Shown in pieces: positions 15,201-26,000 of a stretch of 64,000 nt of DNA. The stretch comes from Amoebophrya sp. A120. Its lineage: Eukaryota > Sar > Dinophyceae > Syndiniales > Amoebophryaceae. A program made the position numbers and the translations under genes. The number at the start of each line of letters is the position of its first letter. Position 1 is the stretch's first letter. The stretch spans positions 283,279 to 347,278 of the forward strand of contig CAJINV010000007.1 of NCBI GenBank assembly GCA_905178155.1, in the 5' to 3' direction. The notes beneath the pieces are model-generated. The model was not told the origin of the DNA. It was given only the letters and a program-made list of their open reading frames with translations, and ran no database searches.

Positions 15201-15709
15201 AGTTCTTGTAAAATTCGAGCAGCAGAGGGATCGTTATCTGTTTGTTCCCGCGCGTCAAGTGACAACATCGAAAAGGACCCGGTCAAGACCACGGGTTGCG
15301 TTTCATGATCTCCTCTCCACTGCTGGTAAAAACCACTTTTCATTTTCTCGTCCTCCTCGGAATTTTTCAAAAGCGCTTCTTGAGGTCGTCCTTCTTCGAC
15401 ATCCCCCTCGTTTCCGTTCTGATCGGGAATGATTTGTTCAGCTGGACGACCACGTCCAGCTGACTCTAGCACTACTCCTGCTGCTTCATCTGGTGGCAAC
15501 TGTCGTGCGGCCGGGGTTCTACTTTCATCATAGTCCTCGTCGTCCCCCAGGAGTGGTTTCAGCTGCAAGGAGCTAATACCACGAAGAATTAGTATTTCAT
15601 TCAAAAGGAGGTGGACCAAAGTTGATGCGATCATGCTCTTATTTCTTCTCGGGCAATGAACCAGTGCTGCTGGTGCCCGCTTTACGGATTTTTCGGACCA
15701 CAGCCGCAT
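1..15709 (-). CDS. Ankyrin-repeat-containing protein, 34+ introns, 3' end off the window
   Basis: Exons on the minus strand: 15709-15054, 14725-14487, 14224-14016, 13724-13684, 13357-13320, 13050-13016, 12759-12696, 12393-12306, 12153-12118, 11893-11755, 11443-11082, 10806-10690, 10434-9947, 8726-8657, 8394-8275, 8016-7804, 7493-7420, 7144-6970, 6708-6666, 6329-6277, 6000-5775, 5495-5138, 4928-4855, 4531-4343, 4079-3745, 3482-3429, 3212-3056, 2784-2706, 2443-2224, 2003-1964, 1684-1458, 1208-1063, 799-549, 265-227. The ends include both copies of each 5-bp duplication; one copy is spliced out. The frame stays open for about 1,830 residues. Three ankyrin-like signatures are visible: RSPLHVAAQ (about residue 990), GETVFMRAL (1045) and GETVLHRAA (1150). 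The N-terminal half is not recognised. Translation may start at 15709 or at the Met at 15634, which is followed by a hydrophobic stretch that could be a signal sequence. The molecular role is unknown. Every intron found is an introner. Confidence 0.75.
266..548. mobile_element. Introner B1 (family B)
   Basis: 283 bp. Right end TTTTTGCTCAGGATA is typical of B; the left end is mutated (CATTTGCAAAAACGTCCCC). Flanks are only similar (TGTCC / ATCTC). Splicing keeps the ankyrin gene open (LDIFRPVKF). Confidence 0.7.
800..1062. mobile_element. Introner A1 (family A)
   Basis: 263 bp; ends TATGGACTGCAAA / TTTGCAATGCATA. Duplication TTCCA on both sides. Splices ETVW to KVVTQD. Confidence 0.88.
1209..1457. 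mobile_element. Introner A2 (family A)
   Basis: 249 bp; ends TATCAAGAGCAAA / TTTGCATTTGATA. Duplication CTCCG. Confidence 0.88.
1685..1963. mobile_element. Introner B2 (family B)
   Basis: 279 bp; near-perfect B ends. Flanks CAGTG / CAGTC (4 of 5). Confidence 0.88.
2004..2223. mobile_element. Introner F1 (family F)
   Basis: 220 bp; ends TATCGTAGGAAAAAAGTG / CACTTTTTTCCTGTGATA. No clear duplication (TTGCA / CTGTA). Confidence 0.78.
2444..2705. mobile_element. Introner A3 (family A)
   Basis: 262 bp; duplication CAGTG. Right end TTTGCAATCCATA. Confidence 0.88.
2785..3055. mobile_element. Introner A4 (family A)
   Basis: 271 bp; duplication AAAGG. Ends TATCAAATGCAAA / TTTGCATTTGATA. Confidence 0.88.
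3213..3428. mobile_element. Introner D2 (family D)
   Basis: 216 bp; left end TATAACAGTGCACAAC, right end GTTGTGCACTGTGATA. Duplication TGCGA. Confidence 0.88.
3483..3744. mobile_element. Introner A5 (family A)
   Basis: 262 bp; duplication GAGGC. Joins NAAAS to DILRHKF. Confidence 0.88.
4080..4342. mobile_element. Introner A6 (family A)
   Basis: 263 bp; left variant TATGGATTACAAA. Flanks AAAGC / AAAAC (4 of 5). Joins RQVF to EAIST. Confidence 0.87.
4532..4854. mobile_element. Introner C1 (family C)
   Basis: 323 bp; left end TATTGAGAGGAAAAATCC. Duplication CATGC. Confidence 0.88.
4929..5137. mobile_element. Introner F2 (family F)
   Basis: 209 bp; left end TATGCAAGAAAAAAACTG. Duplication CACCG. 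Joins QELIG to GRQEG. Confidence 0.88.
5496..5774. mobile_element. Introner B3 (family B)
   Basis: 279 bp; duplication AGATC. Nearly identical in sequence to the copy at 44179-44457, suggesting recent spread. Confidence 0.9.
6001..6276. mobile_element. Introner A7 (family A)
   Basis: 276 bp; left end TATCAACTGCAATTGTG is slightly altered. Duplication TTCCG. Close relative of 51384-51635. Confidence 0.87.
6330..6665. mobile_element. Introner C2 (family C)
   Basis: 336 bp; ends TATCGTGAAGAAAAATCC / TTTTTTCAACTTGATA. Duplication CACGT. Confidence 0.87.
6709..6969. mobile_element. Introner D3 (family D)
   Basis: 261 bp; right end mutated to CTCGTA. Duplication unclear. Splicing gives VTSDMILYEL, which keeps the ankyrin frame. 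Confidence 0.78.
7145..7419. mobile_element. Introner B4 (family B)
   Basis: 275 bp; flanks GCCTG / GCCTC (4 of 5). Joins NPEA to GSFPAV, just before the first ankyrin motif. Confidence 0.87.
7494..7803. mobile_element. Introner C3 (family C)
   Basis: 310 bp; duplication TGGCC. Right end TTTTTCCTCGCAATA. Confidence 0.87.
8017..8274. mobile_element. Introner A8 (family A)
   Basis: 258 bp; duplication CATTG. Right end TTTTGCAGGTGATA. Confidence 0.88.
8395..8656. mobile_element. Introner A9 (family A)
   Basis: 262 bp; duplication CATCC. Right end GTTGCAGTCCATA. Confidence 0.88.
8727..9946. mobile_element. Enlarged introner G1 (family G) with about 1 kb extra sequence
   Basis: Ends TATCACACAGAAAAAAGC / GCTTTTTTCTCTGGGATA match the 171-bp copy at 24673-24843. 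Duplication TGCCC. A GC-rich block (about 9057-9926) with degenerate CACCTCTCGG and GCGCGAGAGGGT repeats has entered near the right end, perhaps with ATGCCC repeated at its edges. The 1.22-kb whole still splices in frame (RIRMG to KERDV). Confidence 0.78.
10435..10689. mobile_element. Introner A10 (family A)
   Basis: 255 bp; duplication CGGTG. Left variant TATGGATTGCAAA. Confidence 0.88.
10807..11081. mobile_element. Introner A11 (family A)
   Basis: 275 bp; duplication GGAGC. Left end diverged (TATCAAAGAACGCACATATG). Confidence 0.86.
11444..11754. mobile_element. Introner C4 (family C)
   Basis: 311 bp; duplication TGCGA. Joins WKHLA to SLMFR. Confidence 0.87.
11894..12117. mobile_element. 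Introner D4 (family D)
   Basis: 224 bp; duplication ATTTC. Left end TATAAAAGTGCACAAC. Confidence 0.88.
12154..12305. mobile_element. Introner E1 (family E)
   Basis: 152 bp; duplication CTGCG. Left end TATCAACTGCAAACGTATCG, right end ATACTTTTGCACAAGATA. Confidence 0.87.
12394..12695. mobile_element. Introner B5 (family B, diverged)
   Basis: 302 bp; eroded ends (TATGCAGAGCAAAATAAACG / CGTTTGTGCTCAGGATA). No clear duplication. Splicing gives KSNPTFIPNP, which stays open. Confidence 0.72.
12760..13015. mobile_element. Introner F3 (family F, diverged)
   Basis: 256 bp; left TATGCAAATAAAGAAGTG, right TTTTCTTCCTGGATA. Flanks GTCAG / GTCAA (4 of 5). Confidence 0.78.
13051..13319. mobile_element. 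Introner A12 (family A)
   Basis: 269 bp; duplication ATGGA. Right end carries a small insertion (CAGACGACCCAGACA). Confidence 0.87.
13358..13683. mobile_element. Introner C5 (family C)
   Basis: 326 bp; duplication CCCAG. Ends TATTGAGAGGAAAAATCC / TTTTTCCTCTGAATA. Confidence 0.88.
13725..14015. mobile_element. Introner B6 (family B)
   Basis: 291 bp; duplication GAAAT. Separated from C5 by only a 41-nt exon. Confidence 0.87.
14225..14486. mobile_element. Introner A13 (family A)
   Basis: 262 bp; duplication AGCTC. Joins KLVEL to LFDSF. Confidence 0.88.
14726..15053. mobile_element. Introner C6 (family C); first intron of the ankyrin gene
   Basis: 328 bp; duplication ATCTT. Joins SLAEK to MRIALTG. 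Confidence 0.88.
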
Positions 15710-18700
15710 TCTTTGCTTGAGCTTGTACTTGTAATTGTATAGTGTAAAGTATGCTTATTTCAATTTCACCGAAAAATAATCTGTACACTGGTTCGCTCAG
15801 AGCTAGAAAGCGAAAGCAATCTGTAGAATGTACCACAGGAGTCAGGGTAGAAGAAAACTTTTATGTACTCGGGTTCTAAGGTGCGCAGCACGTAGAAACT
15901 CTTGTTCATTAAAAAGCACAACTACAACCAGCAGTGCCAGGTCAAAAAATGTACTAGACTGGGTCAAAATTGTGTAGTTGTCCTGGCTAGAGGGAGCTAG
16001 GTCCTACGGTGCTGAAGTTTTCATTTTTCACTTCCTTTCGTGTTGAGCGAAGCAGTATATTAATTCGGCCCATAGGAGGCAAAATCAATCTAGGTCGAGG
16101 AGATGAACTTGTACTTGTACTTGTACTTGTACTTGAGTACATTCTTTAGTATTTTGGTGCGGAGAAGATTAACAATAGAACCTTGTTGTCCTGAACTACT
16201 TAGTTCCGATCGGATCTAGAACCGACTTACTTCACGCATTGGTTGTAATATCATTGCGACCGAGAGTTCTTGTGGGGCCAAAGCTACAGCACTGCTTTTC
16301 ATTTGTAGTCGTGCTTCGACGGGCTCGTTTCGATGGTGATCAACCGACGACTTCTAGACAAAAGGGAAGGGGCCCTTGGGAGTGCCAAAAGACAAAGAAG
16401 TTTACTTCTAGTACCGATGCTGACTGGCCGACTTTCTGCGAGCATTTGCCCGTTCTCCAGCTTGTCTGACAACTGGATCTGTAAAGAATATACCGAATCG
16501 CGAGAACAAACCTGCCGATTCTCAAGTACTTTTACCTTGAAAGTTTTCTTGATTTTCGTTTCTCTTGATTTTCGTTTTTCGAATTGCTTTCGTCAAACTC
16601 AAATGTTCTTGGGAAGATGATTTCGTGAAGTTCTTTCAAATTTTACTTACATCCACAATTGATGTTGCTGCTGTGCTCCTTGGTTCATCTGTTTATTCTT
16701 TCGCGCCAAATAAACTACTGGCTTCTCACGCGAGGATGTACGACCTTCGAGGTGGGAGGTTGACTACTTCGTAACATCATCGAAGATCTACTGTATCGAA
16801 CTACTATCAGCCTCCTCGCCTATCCCATCTCTACTGTCGTGGTGCCTCCGCTCGGCCAATAAGATGAAACAGACAGCCTTCTTCTTCTTCCTAGACGTCG
16901 CAGGACTACTTACAATTATTCCGCCCAGGCCATCATTGGTTTGTTCGCAGCAGCGAAATCTACCCGCAATGGTGGAGGCTCCAGAAGTACATGGGTATAG
17001 AACTGGTCAAAAGTCCGCATCGTTGAAAAAACCACGCGAACTAGACGGCCGCCGAGTGAGAGACATAGAGTTGATGTCCACCTCTCTAGATGGTATCGTA
17101 AACCAATGAAAATTGGTGATGCTCGTTGTAGTAGTACCTGCAGTCGTTTTGAAGATTCAGACATTTCATTTCATTTCATTTCTTTGCAGCCATTGAAGAT
17201 GTTGCACCTCGACCGATTGACCTAGAAGATGCTTGATGTTCTATCTGATGCAATAAAATTTCGTACTCTCGTGGCACGACATGGAGCTTGATACAAAAAT
17301 GCAGAAAAGAGATGCTAATACATGATACGTAAAAGTAAGTACCGAGCTGCAACATCTTTTCGCTAGGTCGCCGATAGCAGCAGCGGCAGCAGTGCTGGAG
17401 CTGCACCAGGCGTGTCAACAGTAGTTCTAGCACTACAACTTTAGCTGCCCTCCTGCGCCGCTAGCCTGGCGGCCTCGCGGTTTTGCCGCGCCTTCTCACG
17501 GCCCGCCGCTAGCCGTGCGAGGTTGGCCGCCTTCTTTGCGGCTTTCTCCTCCTGCTTCTTCTTCTTAGCCGCAAGCATCTTCTCGATGTGCTCGCGGGAA
17601 ATTGGCATTTTTACTTTTGGTTTTGTGTCAACACAAATCGTCCGCTTCAACAAATGAAATAAATCTAGACTACAGAGTCAATCTAGAACTACTTGTTGCT
17701 ACTTCTTGTTTCCTTTGAAAACGGAGAGAACCTATTAGTTGCTTCTGTACAAGCACTTTTTAAGCTTAATAGAGTAGAGTTGCTACGGCGTTCTTTTGAA
17801 GAAGTAAGTAGTACTAGACCTTACAATTTTCTACACCTGTTGTTCGTTGTTTTCATTTTGGAAATGATCGCAGTTTCAAAAAGCGACTCGAAGTTAGTAG
17901 TTGCTTTCAGTATTTGGATATAATAGAGCAACGGGGGCCTATCACTACATCACTCTTGATATAAATTTTTGGGCCGAAATTGTTGCTTCTCACAGGTTGA
18001 TGACCTGGGCAGGGTGTGGCGATAGATTTGAAGAAAGATGATACCTCGACATTTATTTGCGGTGTAGTGATGATGATGAGACCTTGGGTGCATGCTTTGG
18101 CGAGAATTTCTTGTGGTGTGACAAATATTTGACACGCGGCAGGAACTTTTAGCACATCTTGCCGCGTGTCGTGTGCAAATTAAAAATCTGTAGTGTTCCA
18201 CTCACTTGAAAATCAGCGAAACTGGGAAAAGAACTGTTAAACAACCAGAACCAACTCAGCCGACATAATTGTGCAGGAAAGCTGGTTTCCTCATCGGTCT
18301 ACCAGTTCCAGAGCCTGATGATGATCGGCTTTGGTGCCTCGTGAAGATGATGATCGGTCGTGAGGGAGAAGTTCATCTACCTACAGATAGCTCAACTTAC
18401 ATTATATTACAACCTCGTCTTTATTTTATGTCTTGGTCCTCTCGCTCTCGTATAATAAGTACTTATGCTGCAGGAAGCATTTTCTTGATGGGCGCTTCCT
18501 CGTAGGCTGGAGTAGAGAAAAGATGACTATCAATCTGTGCAGACGATTCATTTCAACACCACAAGGAACACGGAACAAGATACCAAAACCGCTGAGACGA
18601 GGCCTCACCCGAAATGAGGAGCGGCTGCTGCACGAGCAGACCGACCAGCTTCTTTATCAGTACTTGTTCATCTGGGGTTCATTTTCGTACTGCAGTTGCA

Positions 18701-20007
18701 GCACGACGGCACAAAAAACTATGCGTGAAGATGTTGTAGTTCTCATCTCTAGTATAATTTCCGATGTTCTTCTTTCCTCTTGGTCCTAAGATAGACTCCT
18801 CTGGTGATCGCAGTTTGTATCGTTCTCGGAAAGGAGTTTTGCCTTGAAGTAGACCAGAGTAAAAACGTCGACCCGCACGAAGTAGTAGATCGATTCTACT
18901 TTGCGCCGCGAAAAATAGAAAAATGACGCCACAAGGGGATACCTTGCAGCGCGATAAAACTTGTCTACTTCTTATTCGTAAACCGAATAAGTAGCCACTC
19001 TGTTATGTAGAATAGTCAGAGGTAAAGAAATTCAATACCGCTGACAATGTTTAGATTGTTTTTCCATCGTGTACCTAAAAATTAGTGGTGCGTAGAAGTT
19101 GTTGTACATAGTGTCAAAGATGAATCATACGATGCTAAAAAGTTCTTGCGGAGGGCCGCCGTTCCGCCGCCTGAAGTTCTTTCCTAAATTGTTTAAAAAA
19201 AGTCCTCTTCAAGTGCTGTGAAGATAAATTGGTCCAATTGGAGGTGAAGGCGATCATGCTGCCAGGAAATAAAATGACTAATACGACATTCGTCGTGCCG
19301 AGATCATGTTGTACTTCTTTGTGGTGTTTCTCTCGATGGCAAGATTAAAATCATCTATCGATGCTGCATTATTTTTCGGCTAATTTATTTCCTGTCCTTC
19401 GCATGATTTATTTCGGCCTTTGTTACTTGCAAAAAGACGGCGAGACCAAAACCTCCAATGGTCGCGTAACATACAACTCGAACAGAACCAGGCGAATTGG
19501 ATTGCCTGCTTCTGCTGTAGTTAATATTACGGTAGTCAAATTGTCAAAACTATTTCTAATACTAGAAGCTAGAAAAACTAGCATTAAATGGTGCGTGCTG
19601 ATGATCATCGGCGTGATAGTGTTTTATTAATGGAAAAGTTAAAGAAGAAACAAGTAAAAAAAAAGAAAATCATACACGAAATCATAATACAATGCGCTTT
19701 CTGAAGAGGTAGTAGACATAGACATACACCGACGTAGTGGGATACTACCCATGTGGTCCACCGTGCCACTTTTCAAAATTCCTCATATGCTATGCAAACT
19801 GTATACTTCCTTGTTGTGGACCCAAAACTCTAGCGGCGACCAGGTTAAAAATTGCTTCTCTTGGCCTGGTGAGTTTTTGTACTATGTGACCTAGAATTTC
19901 TCTCGTAGCAAAACATCAAGTGTACTAAAATAAAACTCCTGGAGCTGGACCTCAACATGCCATCCTCTTCTACTACACTCTCGCTATCAACGCCCCTCCC
20001 GCGCATC
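15710..20007. other. Intergenic gap
   Basis: AT-rich sequence with no introner. It holds the possible small gene at 17441-17608, a hexamer repeat (CTTGTA, about five copies near 16108-16134) and a CATTT run near 17160-17182. Plus-strand open frames such as 18269-18505 show no recognisable domain. Promoter and 3' end elements could not be identified. Confidence 0.5.
17441..17608 (-). CDS. Possible small Lys/Ala-rich protein (55 residues)
   Basis: This short frame stands out because it is GC-rich inside an AT-rich gap. It begins MPISREHIEKMLAAKKKK after a good initiation context (AAAAATGCC). The rest alternates Lys, Ala, Arg and Glu, as in a basic coiled helix, and ends AAQEGS. An in-frame Met 15 codons upstream (17653) would lengthen it. 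No family is recognised. It could be a complete small gene, the last exon of a gene whose other exons I cannot see, or chance. Confidence 0.3.
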   Translation of the reverse strand: MPISREHIEKMLAAKKKKQEEKAAKKAANLARLAAGREKARQNREAARLAAQEGS

Positions 20008-23000
20008 CTAGGGCGCGGGTTCGATGAAGACGTAGTACATTGCGACCGGCCGGTCTTCCGACCAATTTCTGCGGTGCGAGAGCTGCCCGTAAGAACGTTT
20101 GAGGTCCTCTTCTTTCACCGGCTTCAGGACGTTTCCTTCGTGGTCAAGCTGTACGGAGGTCGCGTTGAAATTATCATCCGGCGGACGGACCGTGCCGCCT
20201 TCGTCCCGCATCAGAAATCTGGTCATGCCACGCAACCTCTTGTCCTTCAGCCCGTTGACCTCGTCCATCGGAAATCCGTATCAGAAGGAAAAATCTCCCC
20301 TCCCCATGATATTGAACATGCATGCTTCCGAAAATTTGCGCTGCGGATTTGAGGTCACAAATCACATTTGTATTGCAAGAAGACAAGGGCAGAAGCTTCC
20401 GCCCCATTGTGGACGCGATTTGTCATGCTGTTGGGCCTAAAGGGGAGCCGTTTGCCATGCTGAACAAGTAGACCCATACGCCCCTACCTACCCTGGTGAC
20501 CTGACCGCAAAGCCTCTCTGCAGTACAAAGCTGACTTGTGTACACAAATCCAGCATCAGAAATTCCGTTTTGATATGGGGAGGGGGAATTTTTCAAGTCC
20601 GTAATCCGAGAAGCGCGTTTAGCACGAGAATCCACTGCGGTGGGTCAAAGCCCTCCCAGACGCGGTTGCGCCCTTTCTGCTGCACATACAGTTTGTCACC
20701 CCAAATACCCACGTACCGGCGATAAGTTTCGGGAAAAACATCACGGTTGCCCTATCCTGAGTAAAAACGTACCCACACCAGAGTCAAGTTGGCAAATCTG
20801 CTAGACAAATCACACAGCTTTGGTCGTTTGGCATGACAAGTTTGTCCTCGTAGTGTAATCCTGTTTCGCTAGCTCAGAAGCATTACAGATCTAGCCTACA
20901 ATACTGATTCTAGCATCACAAATTCCAAAACACGAATAGAAAATGCTTCTCATAGGGCTCCGCATGAGAAACTTTTTTGGCATGCAGAATTGCATGACAA
21001 CTCTGGGGTGGGTACGTTTTTACATAGGATATGGCCCACGGATGCTCCGAGTTAGAAGAAACTTCCACTTTTTCAAAATCGAAATCCGAGGGTGTAACTT
21101 GCACTTTATCCTGTGCAAAAGTATCGTACTCGTAGTAATTGCAAACATGCATTACAAATCTTGCTCCTAAGGTAAATCCGCATTACAAATTTCATTATCT
21201 CATGCTGAGGAAATTTGTAATGCATCTTTTTTTTTTTTTAAATACAAATCACAAAAATAACGCAGCGAAATATCACATAGACAACTTCAGATCGGAAAAA
21301 GAGGTGATCCAGGCTCGTCGTCCTTGTTCTATCGCGGCATCGTATTCGTGGTTCGTAAGTGCCATCTGACCCCTTCGCCTTTCGGCTCCAGACTGCTTGT
21401 CCCTTCTCGTCGCGACATGCTACAGTTGTTCACATGGTCAGCAGGCGGCGAGTCACACCACCGAGTTGTTTCCATCCTCGCTGTGCAAGAGAGTCAACAA
21501 CCGTAGTGATGCAACAACGCAGGTGCTATGTTGCTCTTCCTTTTTTCGGTGGTGATTCTGTACCTGTTCCTAGAGCCCACTGGTCCGCCCCTCACGCCTA
21601 AAAAACTAAGCCTAAAGGTCGGGAAATCTCGAATCACATTTGCGTGAGTTTTGAAGAAGCAACTTTTGGGATCCTGATTTGCCATGACATGCATGGCTGG
21701 GCGCAGCGCGACTCCTGAGACCTTAGAGGGGCTTGACAGTGTGGCAGCGTGACTCCTGAGACCTTAGAGGGGTGAGGCAACATCAACCCTCCTACACAGT
21801 CGAACATGAGTGAGAACTTCAACACCGCAGCAACTCAAGGAAGGGAGCAGAAGCCGGGCGAAGAAATTCACACCCGAACTTTAGGTCTCCTGTTTTGGGT
21901 CCATTTGTAAAGAAATAAAAAGCGACTCGCTGTGGCCTTTTTTAACGTTAGGAGTCACGCCCTAGCGACATCTTTATCTTTGCCCTTGCTTTGCATCCCC
22001 GCCCGAAAAAAAAACGCGAGCTAGTAACAGATAGAGAATGTCGTTGAGTCTGTTGGGGCATCAGGCGTAGTGGACATCTAAGCTGCCTACTCCACTACCC
22101 CATCCTTTGCCCCAACTGTGGAATCTGCTTGGTTTTGTGTGTTGCTTTTTTAGCCAATCGAACAACGAGCGCTAACGCTGTAAAACCGCGATACGCAAAC
22201 AGATATCGAAATCGAGATCCTCTATCCTGCTCAGCTAGCCCTCCCCATACGAACCTCTAGGCGATACGAAAATTTGTAATGCATCTATACGAGTACGATA
22301 CTTTTGCAGTTCATACACCTTTTCAAAATCGAAATCCGAGAGTGTGACGACGTGCTCTGCTGATGAAGATCCACTGCTGTGCCCAGACAACTCTGGCTGC
22401 CTTCGGGTACCAGATTTTTGAGTGATCAGATTGTTTATCAAATGCAAAAGTGTCTGGGTCTGGAAGGATCCGAACTTGTGATGCGAGTTGCGGACCAAAC
22501 AAAGATCTGTCTTGCATGACTAGCAAATAAAGGTTCTGACTTCTGGCCATTCTGAGAGGGTATTTCTGATGCAGAATTATAGGCATCACCAAGGGGCTGT
22601 AGAACCTGTCATGCTAGGCCCCGCATTCCAGACTTGAGGGAGCTTGGAAAAACTGCATGACAAACTTGCACTCTTCCAGACCCAGACATATTTGCAATGC
22701 ATATTGTTCGCAGCGGTGTTATTTTTCATCTGCGGTAGCATTTTCGTGCTAAACTGAAACCAGACGTCTGCCGCGGTTATCAACTGTAAAAGTGTCTGGG
22801 TCTGGAAGAATCCAACTTGTCATGCTGATTTTGGATTCTAAAAAAATCTGTATTGCATGGGCAGCAAATAGAGTCCAAGTCTTGCTACACGGAAAGAGCG
22901 TCTGTCATGCGGTATAGGCATCAGGAAGCCCTCACAAAAGCTGTGATGCTAGGGCATGCATCACTGACATCAGGAGTCATGCAAAATGTGCATGACAAAC

Positions 23001-26000
23001 CTGGCAATCTTCCAGACCCAGACATTTTTACAGTTGATAACGGTCTTCAGGAACTGATTCTTCCCCGACGAGGGCAAATCATCCGGCAGCGTGAGCGGCA
23101 GCCCAGGACTGACCCAGACGGCCGAAACCCGCTGGCCGGCTTGGGCGCGGTACTCGATTTCTCGGCGGTAGTCGGCATCTTGGAGGAGGTCGGACCCCAG
23201 CGGCGCCAGGACTTGCACCACTTTGTACTTGCTGCGGGGCGTGGTGGGGTCCTCGAGGAAGGTCTCTAGCAATTCCAAGTACTCAGCTGGATGTGCGGTG
23301 GAACCGACCAAACGCTCCTTCTATCAAATGCAAATATGTCTGGGTCCTCTGGAAGAGCCATGCTGCTTTTGCATGACACAGGAGGTCTGGCATGGAAGCT
23401 CTAGCATCACAGATTTATTCGAGCAGCTTCCGCAATGCCGAATCCGCATGACAACTTATGGCCCACTTTGGTCGTGACAGAGAGTGGGCTGCAGCTTTTG
23501 CTGCCTATCATGCACGAGAGATTTTGATGCGTCGTGAAATTTCCGCATCACAAGTTTGCATTCTTCCAGACCCAGATCGATATTTGCAATGCGTACCTTC
23601 TCGTTCGCAAACTCTTCCCTCAGCCACACCAGGCGCGGATCGGAGTTAAACGCCTTTTCATCCTTCGTCCTAGCGGCGTTGTTATCTCCGCCCCGGCAAA
23701 AGACGTAGTACAACCCGAGTGCGAGGCCCAGGCACGCCACCAACGCGATAATGCCGACGGCGATCCAGATTGCGCGCGCCTGCTTCTTCCGATCCTCCAG
23801 CATTTTCTCATGCGAGAGGCCGTCGCCGTATTGCATATTACCGGCGCCAAACAACGCAGTTTTCAGGTCGATGGCCATCTGCCGGGTGAAGCCGGTCCCA
23901 GCGGGCTCGGAGAGAAGAACGAAGTCGTCCTCGGAAATGGAGAGGCGGTATGAATGTGCACAACTCTCCCTCCCCCTCGTTTGTCATGCAAAATACCTAA
24001 TTTACCACTTGGCTCTTGGCACTGTTTGCATGACAAGTTCTGGCAGCCCAAATAGCACTACGCTCCTGTCCAAATTTGTCATGCAAAAAGTGTATTATTG
24101 CTGACGCTTGTATTGCTGTTCATGCAATACAAATGAGGGGGAGGGGGAATTGTGCACTTTCATAGGTGCTGCTGAAGATCTTCTAGTTGCGCATCAACTC
24201 GCTGCTCTCCTTGGTAGGGTGTTGATGTTGGTACTACTCCACTTGCAGCAGGATTCTTTTCAACGTTACTTTGCTTGTTTTCATCCACAAACGCCAATCG
24301 TCTGCTCGGTTGACGTTCTGCTTCCAAACTTGATGTCCTTGCAGCTAAAGGCGCAACAGTTTCATCATCTTCGCCCGAAACCGGCGCACTCACTTTCGCC
24401 GCGGAACCGCGAGTGGAAGTAGACTTTGGCAGGAGCGGAGCTCGTTGCTCCTGAAGCTGCTGGTCTTCTTCATTTCGACGCATCGCGCGAGGAAAACCAG
24501 CCCGCTCATCCGCCGGGTCGACTTCTTCATCAAATGTTGTTGCGTTGTCTTTACTAGCTGTTGGCCTCGACCACGTCGGTTGCCGCCCGTTCACATTCTG
24601 ATTGGTATCATCTCTGGTGGACGTCGAAGAAGAAAAAAACCTTTTCCTCTCCTCTTCGAAGCACTGCTCGAGTATCCCAAAGAAAAAAGCTGGCAGGTCA
24701 GATTTGTAATGCAAGAATAAATAGACAAAACGCTCTGTCTTGCATGTCCTAAACAGCATGCTATGGCGTTCCCCATGACAGATTTTTCTGTGTATTTATT
24801 TTTGCATTACAAATCTGCCCTGCCAGCTTTTTTCTGTGTGATATCGAGTTTTCTCCGGAGTCCGCACTTCTTCGCGGGAATCTCTTCGGAAACGAACAAT
24901 AATCGCCCGTTGTTCCGGTCGTGGACCGACTCCACGAGAAGTTTCGCCTATCCTGAGTAAAAACGTCCCCACCCCACTGTTGTCATGCAGATTTGCAATT
25001 GCAGGAAGATTTGTAATGCGCATCTCCATGAGAGAGAGGCATTTCCAGTCACGTTTTGGAATTTGTAATGCTGTAAACAGGATAAGCAGATCGATTTGTA
25101 ATGCGGCTGCACTAGCTAATCTGCACTACACTACGGACTGAACTTTGTCATGTGTGGCTCCCAAAGCTTCTGGTTTTGTATTGCTAAGTAGTTCCCAACT
25201 TGACTATTGGGTAGGGACGTTTTTACATATGATATCGCCACGCGCCGGAGCAACCCCAGGCCGAACCGACACGCGACTTCCCGCTGCGGCTGGCCCTGGC
25301 TGCAGACGGTGGGGACGCCGTAGGACTCGAACACCTTCCCCGCCGTGTGCGTGTAGCAGCCGAGAAGGATGACAAATTTGGGCAGTTTGTCGTCGTCGGA
25401 CAGCTATCCCGTACAAAAGTATCGCACTTGTTGTATTGCAGTCATGCATTACAAGTCTTTTTCTTTAAGGTAAATCCGCATGACAGATTTTATCTCTCAT
25501 GCTAAGGAAATTTGTAATGCATTTACACGAGTACGATACTTTTGCAGTTCATAACAGCTCCTGGAGAAAAGCGTTCAGTTCGGAAAGCGGAATCTCCTCC
25601 TTGCCGAGCTTCAGGTTCTGCTTCACGTGCTTCAAGGCTGAGGGATATCAACTGTAAAAATGTCTGGGTCTGGAAGAATGCAACTTGTCATGCTAAACCT
25701 GAATGATGCAAAAATCTGTGTTGCGTGAGTGCCAAAAGCTGTCCGCTTTTGACCAAGTTGCGAGGGAGTTTCCCATGCAGGAGAGGCATGATAGAGACCT
25801 CAAAGAATCTGTCATGCTGGGTCTCGCATTCCAGACCTCATGGGTCATGGAAAACTTGCATCACAAATCTTGCATTCTTCCAGACCCAGACATTTTTACA
25901 TTTGATAAGGGAGCGGAGGATGATATTTCAACATCTGCAGTTGGCCCCGTTGTACCAGCAGCAGCTCCAGGTAGTTGTAGTAGTTGCTGCGTCTCCTCCT

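Noticed and set aside
23900-23948. LLSEPAGTGFT resembling a serine carboxypeptidase motif
   Set aside because: The surrounding sequence (a membrane helix and charged linker) does not follow that family, and no catalytic triad was seen.
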